64,000 nucleotides of DNA from positions 357,463,001 through 357,527,000 of the forward strand of contig NC_092333.1 in assembly GCF_046630445.1 (NCBI RefSeq). Direction: 5' to 3'. The stretch's first letter is position 1. The number at the start of each line of letters is the position of its first letter. Shown piece after piece: positions 49,983-62,261 of this stretch. Under the pieces are notes generated by a model. That model was not told the DNA's origin. It ran no database searches and worked only from the letters and a program-made list of their open reading frames with translations. The stretch comes from Rutidosis leptorrhynchoides. Taxonomy: Eukaryota; Streptophyta; Magnoliopsida; Asterales; Asteraceae. A program made the position numbers and the translations under genes.

Positions 49983-52266
49983 TGTAGCGACCCGACCAAA
50001 TCGTCATTGACGGCGCCGTCTACTTAGGTCCCGTTACGTGGTCATAAGTCTTTAAAACAACGTTTGACCAAAAGATATGTCGCATTCATTTCAAATGTAA
50101 AGGTTGTTCAAGTTTACAAGAATAGTTCCACCACAAGTTACGATACAAAGTTTTAAGTACAAATGAAACTTATGCGACACAATTTAAAAGTATCCAAAAG
50201 ACGCTCCATGTATGCATATATACTCGACATCCAATGCAAGTATCAAAATAATGAGCGGAAGCATGTATCATGTATCGTTCAAGGACCTGAGAAAAACATA
50301 GAAATCTGTCAACGAAAACGTTGGTGAAATCATAGGTTTAAGTAAGTAAGTACAAGTGAACCACAAGATTTGCATCAATGAAATAATAGTAATACATTCC
50401 AAAAGTTTGTTTCACGAGCACCCAATTATCAAAGCTTAACATTCCTTCCATTGTATACCCCATCACTTAGTGCTAGAACAAACACTGATTCTCGAAATTA
50501 TATTTCATCCGTAGACGGTAGCGAACCGTCAAGGATGAGGGTTGTCAACCCATATGGCCATATAACATAAGTTCTCGCTTACACCCGGCAAGTGTAATTA
50601 ATGATAATCGAATTGAGGATTTTGTTCTAAACTCGTATGTAGAATGTTTGTTTTCCCGTTCTTGTGTTCACTTAGTTCAAAAGAATCGTTTATGTTTTCT
50701 CATCCCAATATAAGTTCAAAAAGAGTAAAAGTGGGACTATGATCTCACCTTGAGTGCACGAGTAGTAAAGTACTTCGACAAGTAAACGTGTGCAAAGAAC
50801 AATGCTAGTCTTGACCTAAACAAATAGGTCGTATCAATAACGGTAAACACGATAGGTCAAAGATGTTCAATTAGTCCTATGGCTCGTTACGACTCGATTA
50901 TTTAGCATGTGAAATCAATTTGTCAATTTTCATGCAAGATACAAGTATATAAACAAGTTAGGAAGGTTGCAAAATCATTTGGTTAAGTTTGACAAAAAGT
51001 CAAACTTTGGTCGGTCAAAGTCAACGAAAAAGTCAACACGTTCGGGTCGTGTCCCGAACTATTTTTCTGAGGTTTTTAATCATATATGAGTATGTTAGAA
51101 CAAGTTTCATGTGAATCGGAGGTCCATAGTATGCCAAACATTTTTCGTAATTTGGACATGGTGGTCAGAACCTGACCACGGCTTATGTCGCGCCGCGACA
51201 TAGTCTGGCCGCGCCGCGGCATTGGCCGTGCGCTGGTACCTGGTCAGTCTCAATTGTTCAAGTCCCAAATCAAAACTCTTTCAAGCATAAATTACAAACC
51301 GCTAACATTTAGAACTCGCACCTTATATCGTTGGAAAGGTAATTTGACAAAGAACACAACTAAACACATTTCATCAATCAATCTACCTATTATAACAACC
51401 AAAACCGCATCTAATGCTCAACATTAATCGCATACAAGTTCATAAATGCAATTCAATGATTCGGGCAACCAATTTACATGAATGATATGCCGTTTCGAAG
51501 GTAATCAAGCATACATTCTAACTAAACACTTACCAACCATAATCCATGGCATTCAATGCATCAAAAGTCCATTTCAAGTTCATCAAACCCTAACCCAATT
51601 TCACCAAAATCATAAATCGAGTTCATGAACTTTTCTAAAGCAACCTACACATCAAATTGAAGCTAGTGATGCTAGTAACACAATTAAAACATCAACTTTT
51701 AACATCTAACAACATATGATCATCCAAAATTCAAGAATAACACACCAAAATTCAAGTTCATGCTAGTTACACTAAAACAACGAGATCGAGCATATAAATC
51801 ATATATTCATGTTAGACTTGAGCCATAGACACTAATTAACACTTTTATAAGTTAAAAACATCAAGAACACAAAATCTAGTGATTTTAGAAAGTTACCCAA
51901 ATGAGATGAAGTTGGTACCAAAACGAAGAGGATGAAGAGAGGATCACGAATATGTAATTTATTTTGTTGTAAGCCTCCTAGATCGAATTTAGATGATGAT
52001 TGAATGAATTTGGTTTTGAGTGTGTGTTCTTGCTAGAGAGAAAGAGAGAGATGGAGGTGGAAATGAATGGGTGAAAGGGGTTTGACCCTTTGACCTAGTC
52101 AAGGGTTTGATCCCTTGTCAAGTTTAGTCCCTCAACTTTCGTTCGGGTGCGGGAATTACCTAAACGAGACAATTTAAAACGCGTATCAACGGGAGATGTT
52201 ATAAACATATAACGGACTTTATATTAGTATAACGGAAAAGTAAATGGAAAAAGGCGGGATGTTACA
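49983..52266 (-). repeat. Middle LTR of the young gypsy (3' LTR of the full copy)
   Basis: 2284 bp, TGTAGCGACCC to GGGATGTTACA. Same length as and nearly identical to 57192-59475. Palindromes TATGTCGCG-C-CGCGACATA (51184-51202) and GCCGCG-C-CGCGGC (51208-51220) lie in the same LTR place where the older LTR has CAGATGCG-C-CGCATCTG. Confidence 0.9.
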
Positions 52267-52303
52267 TTACCTACTCCTTAAAAGAAATTTCGTCCCGAAA
52301 TTT
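52267..52303 (-). other. Polypurine tract and hairpin before the 3' LTR
   Basis: On the coding strand, AAATTTCGGGACGAAATTT (52285-52303) and then CTTTTAAGGAGTAGGTAA, directly before the LTR start TGTAACATCCC. The hairpin overlaps the gag-pol stop codon (TAA at 52302-52304). Confidence 0.6.
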
Positions 52304-55300
52304 AAGTAGGCGTAGTAGTCGTTGTTTCTTCCTCGAGATCTTGCGTTTCTGAATTCACAAATAGATGAGGATACTTCCTTCGCATTTGATCTTGTCTTTC
52401 CCAAGTAAACTCGGGTCCCCTTTTGGCGTTCCAACGGACTTTAACAATCGGGATTCGGCTTTGTTTCAATGTCTTGACGGAGGTGTCCACAATTTCAACC
52501 GGTTCCTCCACAAAATGAAGTTTGTCATCAATAGTAAGTTCTTCGAGAGGGATGACGATATCGGGTTCGGCAAGACACTTTTTCAAGTTAGATACATGGA
52601 AGGTAGGATGAACGGAGTTCAATTGAGGCGGAAGATCTAAACGATAAGCAACGGTTCCAATACGCTCCAAGATTTCGAAAGGACCAATATACCGCGGATT
52701 TAGCTTCCCGCGTTTCCCAAAACGGATTACACCCTTCCAAGGTGCGACTTTTAACATTACTCGGTCACCGATTTGAAATTCAAGATCGTTGCGTCGTTTG
52801 TCGGTATAGCTCTTTTGACGACTTCGGGCCGTCCTAAGCCTATCTCGGATTTGAACGATTTTCTCGGTGGTTTCGTGAATGAGTTCGGGTCCGGTGATTT
52901 GCACGTCGCCTACCTCGGCCCAACAAAGAGGTGAACGACATTTGCGGCCATATAGCGCTTCAAAAGGTGCGGCTTTAATACTCGCGTGATAACTATTGTT
53001 GTAAGAGAACTCGGCGAGAGGTAAGTGCTTGTCCCAAGATTTTCCGAAATCAACCACGCAAGCTCGTAACATGTCCTCTAAGGTTTGAATTGTACGTTCG
53101 CTTTGTCCATCGGTTTGAGGATGATATGCGGTGCTCATGTCTAAACGCGTTCCCAACGCTTCTTGCAATGTACGCCAAAATCTAGAAACGAAACGGCCAT
53201 CTCGGTCGGAGATAATCGATAATGGTACACCGTGTCGGGCTACGATCTCCTTAATGTAAAGTTGTGCAAGTTTCTCCATTTTGTCCGTTTCTTTCATGGC
53301 AAGGAAGTGTGCGGATTTGGTGAGACGGTCAACAATAACCCAAATGGTATCATAACCGCCCGTCGTTTTTGGTAGCTTGGTGATAAAATCCATCGTTATC
53401 CTTTCCCACTTCCATTGCGGGATCTCGGGTTGTCGAAGTAGTCCGGACGGTCTTTGGTGTTCGGCTTTGACCTTGGAACATGTCAAACACTTGGAAACAT
53501 AAGTAGCTACGTCCCTTTTGATGTTCGGCCACCAATATAGTTGTTTAAGGTCGTGGTACATCTTATTGGCACCGGGGTGAATCGAGTATCGTGACTTATG
53601 GGCTTCATCTAAAATAAGGCTTCGTAGATCCCCATAACTAGGCACCCAAATTCTTCCGGCGAAATATCGGAGTCCGGTTTCTTTAACTTCGAATCGAGAG
53701 GTGAGGACGTTCAAGTGTTCGAGAGAGATGTTTTCATCCTTGAGAGCCTCATCTTGGGCTACCCGAATTTGGCTATTAAGGTTGGTGTGAATGGTGATGT
53801 TTAAAGCTCGGACACGGAGAGGCACCGCTCTTTCTTTTCGACTTAAGGCATCGGCTACTACATTTGCCTTCCCGGGATGGTAACGAAGCTCGCAATCGTA
53901 ATCGTTTAAGGTTTCAATCCACCTTCGTTGTCTCATGTTTAGTTGCTTTTGATCGAAAATGTGTTGAAGGCTTTTGTGATCGGTGAAGATAGTACTCTTG
54001 GTTCCATAAAGATAGTGTCTCCACATTTTAAGTGCAAAGTCAACGGCTCCGAGTTCGAGATCATGTGTCGTATAGTTTCGTTCATGAATTTTGAGTTGTC
54101 GAGAAGCATAAGCAATGACTTTTGTTCGTTGCATCAATACACACCCAAAACCATGTTTCGAGGCATCGCAATATACAACAAAGTCATCATTGCCTTCGGG
54201 AAGTGACAAGATAGGAGCGGTGGTTAGCTTCGTTTTCAAGATTTGGAATGCGGATTCATGTTCGGTCGCCCAAATGAATTTCTTTCCCTTGTGAGTCAAT
54301 GCGGTCAGAGGACGTGCAACCAAAGAGAAATTTTCGATGAATCTACGATAGTACCCGGCGAGACCCAAAAATTGACGAATGTGAGTAGGAGTAGTAGGAG
54401 TCTCCCATTTGCTAATGGCTTCGATTTTCGTTGGATCGACTTTAATACCTTGGTCACTTACAACATGACCAAGAAATTGAACTTCCTTTAACCAAAATTC
54501 ACACTTGGAGAATTTGGCATAGAGTTGTTCTTGTCTTAAAAGTTCAAGCACAAGTCGGAGATGTTGTTCGTGCTCTTCTTCATTTTTAGAATAAATCAAT
54601 ATGTCATCGATGAACACAATAACGAATTTATCGAGATACAGTTTGCACACGCGGTTCATAAGATCCATGAACACCGCCGGTGCGTTAGTGAGACCAAATG
54701 GCATGACAAGGAATTCATAACTACCATAACGAGTTCGGAAAGCGGTTTTGGAGACATCTTCCCCCTTAACCCTCAATTGATGATAACCCGAGCGGAGATC
54801 GATTTTCGAATATACACAAGACCCTTGTAGTTGATCAAAGAGGTCATCGATGCGAGGAAGAGGATATCGGTTCTTAACCGTCAATTTATTTAGTTTGCGA
54901 TAATCAATGCACATTCGTAGGGATCCGTCTTTCTTTTTAACAAACAAAATCGGAGCGCCCCAAGGTGAATGGCTAGGTTGGATAAAACCACGATCAAGTA
55001 GTTCTTGGATTTGACTTTGCAATTCTTGCATTTCAGATGGAGCGAGTCTATATGGTGCACGCGCTACGGGTGCGGCTCCCGGAATAAGATCGATTTGGAA
55101 TTCAACCGGTCGATGAGGCGGAAGACCCGGCAATTCGTCGGGAAATACATCGGAATAGTCACTAACAATTGGCACATCATCGATGTGCTTCTCATCGGAC
55201 TCGACTTTCTTAACGTGAGCAAGGATCGCAAAACAACCCTTACGGAGTAGTTTTCTAACTTTAAGGCACGAAACGAGGTTGAGTCTGGTGCAACTCTTAT

Positions 55301-56768
55301 CGCCATAAACAATCAAAGGTTCACCATTCTCGATAGGAATTCGGATTGCGTTAAGATCACAAAGAATGTGAGATTTCGTTTTGACTAACCAATTCATACC
55401 GATTATTACATCAAAGCTTCCTAGTTCCATGGGTATCAAATCAATTTCAAATTTCTTACCCAAAATGTTTATCGTACACCCCCGGTAATATGTGTCGGCA
55501 CTTAATAGTTTCCCGTTAGCCACTTCAATGGTATAAGTGGTATCTAATGGAAGAGGTGGAGTGTTAAAAGAATGAGTCAAAGTCTTGGATACAAAGCATT
55601 TATCGGCACCTGAATCGAATAAGCAAGAGACATAAGAATTGTTGAGAAGAAACGTACCCGTGACTAGTTCAGTGTCATCCCGGGCTTCCTCGGTGTTTAT
55701 GTTGAAAGCTCGGCCGCGCGTATTGGGGTTATCTTTCCTCTTCGGGCATGCATTTCTATAATGGCCCGTTTGGCCACATTCATAACAAGTGCCCGTCTTT
55801 GGTGCATTGGGCCATTTTCGAGCGACAGGAGTGGCACTTTTACAATCGTTGGCCTTATGACCAACTCCTTGGCACCGGTGGCAAATTAACTTACTACATT
55901 CGCCAAAGTGATGTTTGTTGCATTTGTTGCAAAGAGGTAGGTTCCCGGCATAACCTTTATTGCCGTCGGAGGTGTAAGGCTTCTTAGCAAAGTTGTTGTT
56001 GCTTGATTGGGAGGGTTCCTACTTTCTTTTGTTACCGCCCGATTTATCCTCGGCCTTAGGTGCCGGAACTACGATTTCGTCAACCGTTTCAATTAGTTGG
56101 CGAGCCATGTTCATAGCGGCTTGATGAGTAGTGGGTTTGGATGACATCACCCCTTGTTTGATGCTTTTTGGGAGACCGAGCATGTAGAGCTCAATCCTTT
56201 GAGATTCGGGGTTAACAAGATTAGGACACATCAAGGATAGTTCGGCGAAGCGTTGATTATAAGCTTTAAGATCGTTTCCGACCGCTTTCAAAGCTCTTAG
56301 TTCTTCCTCAAGCTTTCGGGTTTCTTCGCGCGGAAAATATTCAACAATCATCTTTTCCTTTAGATCGGCCCAAGAGAGGGCATGAGCTTCATCGGTACCC
56401 ACCGATTGAACATAGGTGTTCCACCATGTTAGAGCAATTCCAGAGAAAGTGTGCGTGGAGTATTTGACCTTGTCTTGATCCCGGCAACCGCTTATGCTAA
56501 AGACGGCCTCGGTTTGTTCAAACCAACGAGTAAGCACAACCGGTCCCCCGGTTCCATCATAAGTGTGGGGTTTGCACCCCATGAAAGCTTTGTAGGAGCA
56601 CCCTTCGCTAGAGTTACCGGCTCCTTGGTTGTTGTTGTTGTTGTTGTGGTTGTTATTATTATTGTTGTTGGATGAGTGACCGGCCATGGCCGCATCTACG
56701 GCGGTGGCTATCATCCGTTCGAGAGCTTGTTCGGGAGTTTCATTGGGGTGTACACGACGAGGAGCCAT
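52302..56768 (-). pseudogene. Nearly intact gag-pol polyprotein with one in-frame TAG
   Basis: From ATG 56766-56768 (MAPRRVHPNE) one frame of 1488 codons is open except TAG at 56019-56021 (codon 250). The truncated sister gag has TGG (Trp) there. Domains: gag about 1-300 with an Asn-rich run near 40-55, zinc knuckles about 310-350 ([28 protein letters not shown]), protease DSGADKCF near 385, RT ([22 protein letters not shown] near 717), RNase H ([10 protein letters not shown] near 865), integrase zinc region near 1056, core from about 1128 ([31 protein letters not shown]), and a chromodomain-like tail ([15 protein letters not shown]). Without readthrough only a short gag would be made. Chromovirus-type gypsy. 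Confidence 0.85.
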
Positions 56769-57177
56769 TGTTCCTTCAAGACACAAGAATATCATTGATT
56801 AGTATTCTCAATAATACTAACCGTGATATAGAATAAAGATAAAGAGAAGTTTTTCCTCGACTCGCCTTAAATTCTTTATGTCATAATGTCGGAACGTTCA
56901 TATGAGTCACCGTAATATAATCCCGGAAATTATATTACCCTGATTCATATGTGCATTCGACATTATTCTATAAAGTCAAGGTGGCGTGTCAATCAAATTA
57001 AACAACGTGAGATTAAGATGAACTAAGAGTAGATATGAGTAGAAGCGTTCGAGTATAAATGCACAAGTAGTCAAGTAATTCCTACTTCAAGTCTATATGC
57101 CGGTTGTAGTCTAGACTCACCAATGTACCCTATGACTCGGGGTTGACACTAATGAACTCTAAATCCCTACAACCAAC

Positions 57178-57189
57178 GCTCTGATACCA
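57178..57189 (-). other. Primer-binding site of the full young gypsy
   Basis: GCTCTGATACCA on the plus strand, two bases inside LTR 57192-59475; tRNA-Met type. Confidence 0.85.
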
Positions 57190-57191
57190 TC

Positions 57192-59475
57192 TGTAGCGAC
57201 CCGACCAAATCGTCATTGACGGCGCCGTCTACTTAGGCCCCGTTACGTGGTCATAAGTCTTTAAAACAACGTTTGACCAAAAGATATGTCGCATTCATTT
57301 CAAATGTAAAGGTTGTTCAAGTTTACAAGAATAGTTCCACCACAAGTTACGATACAAAGTTTTAAGTACAAATGAAACTTATGCGACACAATTTAAAAGT
57401 ATCCAAAAGACGCTCCATGTATGCATATATACTCGACATCCAATGCAAGTATCAAAATAATGAGCGGAAGCATGTATCATGTATCGTTCAAGGACCTGAG
57501 AAAAACATAGAAATCTGTCAACGAAAACGTTGGTGAAATCATAGGTTTAAGTAAGTAAGTACAAGTGAACCACAAGATTTGCATCAATGAAATAATAGTA
57601 ATACATTCCAAAAGTTTGTTTCACGAGCACCCAATTATCAAAGCTTAACATTCCTTCCATTGTATACCCCATCACTTAGTGCTAGAACAAACACTGATTC
57701 TCGAAATTATATTTCATCCGTAGACGGTAGCGAACCGTCAAGGATGAGGGTTGTCAACCCATATGGCCATATAACATAAGTTCTCGCTTACACCCGGCAA
57801 GTGTAATTAATGATAATCGAATTGAGGATTTTGTTCTAAACTCGTATGTAGAATGTTTGTTTTCCCGTTCTTGTGTTCACTTAGTTCAAAAGAATCGTTT
57901 ATGTTTTCTCATCCCAATATAAGTTCAAAAAGAGTAAAAGTGGGACTATGATCTCACCTTGAGTGCACGAGTAGTAAAGTACTTCGACAAGTAAACGTGT
58001 GCAAAGAACAATGCTAGTCTTGACCTAAACAAATAGGTCGTATCAATAACGGTAAACACGATAGGTCAAAGATGTTCAATTAGTCCTATGGCTCGTTACG
58101 ACTCGATTATTTAGCATGTGAAATCAATTTGTCAATTTTCATGCAAGATACAAGTATATAAACAAGTTAGGAAGGTTGCAAAATCATTTGGTTAAGTTTG
58201 ACAAAAAGTCAAACTTTGGTCGGTCAAAGTCAACGAAAAAGTCAACACGTTCGGGTCGTGTCCCGAACTATTTTTCTGAGGTTTTTAATCATATATGAGT
58301 ATGTTAGAACAAGTTTCATGTGAATCGGAGGTCCATAGTATGCCAAACATTTTTCGTAATTTGGACATGGTGGTCAGAACCTGACCACGGCTTATGTCGC
58401 GCCGCGACATAGTCTGGCCGCGCCGCGGCATTGGCCGTGCGCTGGTACCTGGTCAGTCTCAATTGTTCAAGTCCCAAATCAAAACTCTTTCAAGCATAAA
58501 TTACAAACCGCTAACATTTAGAACTCGCACCTTATATCGTTGGAAAGGTAATTTGACAAAGAACACAACTAAACACATTTCATCAATCAATCTACCTATT
58601 ATAACAACCAAAACCGCATCTAATGCTCAACATTAATCGCATACAAGTTCATAAATGCAATTCAATGATTCGGGCAACCAATTTACATGAATGATATGCC
58701 GTTTCGAAGGTAATCAAGCATACATTCTAACTAAACACTTACCAACCATAATCCATGGCATTCAATGCATCAAAAGTCCATTTCAAGTTCATCAAACCCT
58801 AACCCAATTTCACCAAAATCATAAATCGAGTTCATGAACTTTTCTAAAGCAACCTACACATCAAATTGAAGCTAGTGATGCTAGTAACACAATTAAAACA
58901 TCAACTTTTAACATCTAACAACATATGATCATCCAAAATTCAAGAATAACACACCAAAATTCAAGTTCATGCTAGTTACACTAAAACAACGAGATCGAGC
59001 ATATAAATCATATATTCATGTTAGACTTGAGCCATAGACACTAATTAACACTTTTATAAGTTAAAAACATCAAGAACACAAAATCTAGTGATTTTAGAAA
59101 GTTACCCAAATGAGATGAAGTTGGTACCAAAACGAAGAGGATGAAGAGAGGATCACGAATATGTAATTTATTTTGTTGTAAGCCTCCTAGATCGAATTTA
59201 GATGATGATTGAATGAATTTGGTTTTGAGTGTGTGTTCTTGCTAGAGAGAAAGAGAGAGATGGAGGTGGAAATGAATGGGTGAAAGGGGTTTGACCCTTT
59301 GACCTAGTCAAGGGTTTGATCCCTTGTCAAGTTTAGTCCCTCAACTTTCGTTCGGGTGCGGGAATTACCTAAACGAGACAATTTAAAACGCGTATCAACG
59401 GGAGATGTTATAAACATATAACGGACTTTATATTAGTATAACGGAAAAGTAAATGGAAAAAGGCGGGATGTTACA
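57192..59475 (-). repeat. 5' LTR of the young gypsy
   Basis: 2284 bp, TGTAGCGACCC to GGGATGTTACA, followed by GTTAA. Nearly identical to 49983-52266, which indicates recent activity. The same palindromes occur at about 58393-58429. Confidence 0.9.
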
Positions 59476-59480
59476 GTTAA
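59476..59480. repeat. GTTAA word, right flank of the tandem gypsy insertion
   Basis: Second copy of the 48672-48676 word, directly after the LTR end. Confidence 0.65.
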
Positions 59481-61315
59481 TCCTTCTAACATGACTTTTA
59501 AAATTAACTAAACACATGTTCTATATCTATATGATATGCTAACTTAATGATTTAAAACCTGGAAACACGATGAACACCATAAAATCGGATATACGCCGTC
59601 GTAGTGAAACCGGGGGCTGTTTTGGTTTGGATAATTAAAAACTATGATAAACTTTGATTTAAAAGTTGTTCTTCTGGGAAAATAATTTTTCATATGAACA
59701 TGAAACTATATCCAAAAATCAAGGTTAAACTCAAAGTGGAAGTATGTTTTCTAAAATGGTCATCTAGACGTCGTTCTTTCGACTGAAATGACTACCTTTA
59801 CAAAAACGAATTGTAACTTATATTTCTGACTATAAACCTATACTTTTTCTGTTTAGATTCATAAAATAGAGTTCAATATGAAACCATAGCAATTTGATTC
59901 ACTCAAAACGGATTTAAAATGAAGAAGTTATGGGTAAAACAAGATTGGATATTTTTGATCTTTTTAGCTACGGGAAATGTTTAACAAATCTATACAAATC
60001 ATATCCTAGCTACTTATATTGTATTACACATTCATTCTAATATATTATGTAATCTTGGGATACCATAGACACGTATGCAAATGTTTTGACATATCATATC
60101 GACCCATGTATATATATTATTTGGAACAACCATAGGCACTCTATATGCAGTAATGTTGGAGTTAGCTATACAGGGTTGAGGTTGATTCCAAAAATATATA
60201 TACTTTGAGTTGTGATCTAGCCTGAGACGTGTATACACTGGGTCGTGGATTGATTCAAGATAATATATATCGATTTATTTCTGTACAACTAACTGTGGAC
60301 AATTAGTTGTAGGTTACTAACGAGGACAGCTGACTTAATACATTCAAATCTTTAAAACATAATAAAAATGGTTGTAATTATATTTTGATCATACTTTGAT
60401 ATATATGTACATATTTGTATAGGTTCGTGAATCGATCCGTGGCCAAGTCTTATTTCCGAGGAAGGAAATATCTGTGAAAGTGAGTTATAGTCCCACTTTT
60501 AAAATCTAATATTTTTGGGATGAGAATACATGCAGGTTTTATAAATGATTTACAAAATAGACACAAGTACGTGAAACTACATTCTATGGTTGAATTATCG
60601 AAATCGAATATGCCCCTTGTTATTAAGTCTGGTAATCTAAGAATTAGGGAACAGACACCCTAATTGATGCGAATCCTAAAGATAGATCTATTGGGCCTAA
60701 CAAACCCCATTCAAAGTACCAGATGCTTTAGTACTTCGAAATTTATATCATATCCGAAGGGTGTCCCGGAATGATGAGGATATTCTTAAATATGCATCTT
60801 GTTAATGTCGGTTACCAGGTGTTCACCATATGAATGATTTTTATCTCTATGTATGGGATGTGTATTGAAATATGAAATCTTGTGGTCTATTATTACGATT
60901 TGATATATATATGTTAAACCTATAACTCACCAACATTTTTGTTGACGTTTAAAGCATGTTTATTCTCAGGTGAATGCTAAGAGCTTCCACTGTTGCATAC
61001 TAAAATAAGGACAAGATTTGGAGTCCATGTTTGTATGATATTGTGTAAAAACTGCATTCAAGAAACATATGTCGATGTAATATATTTCTATTGTAAACCA
61101 TTATGTAATGGTCGTGTGTAAACAGTATATTTTAGATTATCATTATTTGATAATCTACGTAATATTTTTTTTAAAACCTTTATTGATAAAATAAAGGTTA
61201 TGGTTGTTTTAAAAATGAATGCAGTCTTTGAAAAACGTCTCATATAGAGGTCAAAACCTCGCAACGAAATCAATTAATATGGAACGTTTATAATCAATAT
61301 GAACGGGACATTTCA
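59481..61315 (+). repeat. 5' LTR of the F-box element, right part
   Basis: Resumes the LTR (TCCTTCTAACATGAC onward) and ends AACGGGACATTTCA. From about 60420 it parallels the LARD LTR (TAGGTTCGTGAATC, TCTAAGAATTAGGGAACAGAC, CATATAGAGGTCAAAACCTCGC), showing common origin of the two families. A 68-codon minus-strand frame at 60032-60238 is not supported as a gene. Confidence 0.7.
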
Positions 61316-61317
61316 GT

Positions 61318-61329
61318 TGGTATCCGAGC
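61318..61329 (+). other. Primer-binding site of the F-box element (one mismatch)
   Basis: TGGTATCCGAGC two bases after the LTR end; one base differs from the standard TGGTATCAGAGC. It is followed by GTTGGTCTTAGAGAACCAG, matching the leader of the LARD. Confidence 0.75.
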
Positions 61330-61524
61330 GTTGGTCTTAGAGAACCAGAAAATTTGCATTATTGTGTCTTATCGAGTTTGTTAAGATGCATTAGTGAGTC
61401 TGGACTTCGACCGTGTTTTCTTTAAAAATGATTGCTTAACATTTTTGTTGGAAACTATATATTATTAACATGTAAATATTATGTGATATATTAATCTCTT
61501 AACATGTTTGATATTGTGTGATAG

Positions 61525-62132
61525 ATGTCTACCTCTAGCATAAATCCCATTGACTCACCTAATAATAACGAAGAGTCGAATATATATTGGCAAGATTCAC
61601 AAGTTCCCGAAGAACCGGAAGAAGAGGAAACAGAACCGGAAGAAGAGGAACCGGAAGAAGAGGAACCGGAAGAAGAAGAGGTTCCGGAGGGGGAATAGTA
61701 GGAACCACAGAAAATCGGTCAAATAAAAGAAAATTCTCAACCAATGGACCAAAGTTAATAATGGTCAATGGTGTTTCCGCTAAGGAAGCAAAATATTGGG
61801 AAAATTACCAATTTTCCGATGAATCGGATCCTGATGAGGATTCCGATGATGTTATAGAAATTACCCCGACCCAATTTAATGAGGCAAAAGAAAATAATAA
61901 GGGAAAAGGCATCAAAATAGAGAAATCTGATTCCGACCCCGATGAACTTTATATGTACCGTTGACACCCGTATTTTCAATATCGTGACAATAACCCGGGA
62001 ACCTCTAAACCACCAGGTTTTTCTAAACCAATGTGGAAAACAACGACTCGTATTAGAGGAACATCATATATCCCTAGAAGATTAGGAAAAAGAACCAAGT
62101 CCGAAGAAGAAGAAACCAGTGATTCAGATTAG
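61525..62132 (+). pseudogene. Acidic leader ORF of the F-box element (frameshifted)
   Basis: ATG at 61525-61527 opens a frame with an EEPEEEETEP-type tandem run (GAAGAAGAGGAACCG repeats, about 61615-61685) ending at TAG 61696-61698 after 57 codons. Just before this stop is a run of G; on the other side the same protein style continues in another frame (KEAKYWENYQFSDESDPDED) to TGA 61962-61964 and then, read through, to ETSDSD and TAG at 62130-62132. The product would be strongly acidic and probably disordered. The breaks suggest decay, or possibly a frameshift site. No family recognised. Confidence 0.45.
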
Positions 62133-62261
62133 AGGGGCGTGAGCATGTTGTGTAATAAATGTATTGTAGTGTGCTTGTACTTTTATGTTCTATGTAAAAA
62201 TTGCTTGTATTGTTTGTTTTTACGAATCTAATCCTTGTCTATTTTACAGTATAAAAACAAA

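Larger units (their letters stand above)
48677..59475 (-). mobile_element. Young tandem Ty3/gypsy: partial interior-LTR-interior-LTR
   Basis: On the minus strand: LTR (59475 to 57192), full interior with gag-pol, LTR (52266 to 49983), then a second primer-binding site and the first part of another gag that stops at 48677. The duplicated 3.6 kb blocks 48677-52266 and 55886-59475 look nearly identical (for example AGGTCCCGTT against AGGCCCCGTT), so the structure is recent. The flanking GTTAA on both sides suggests integrase-type insertion with one end later changed. Confidence 0.85.
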
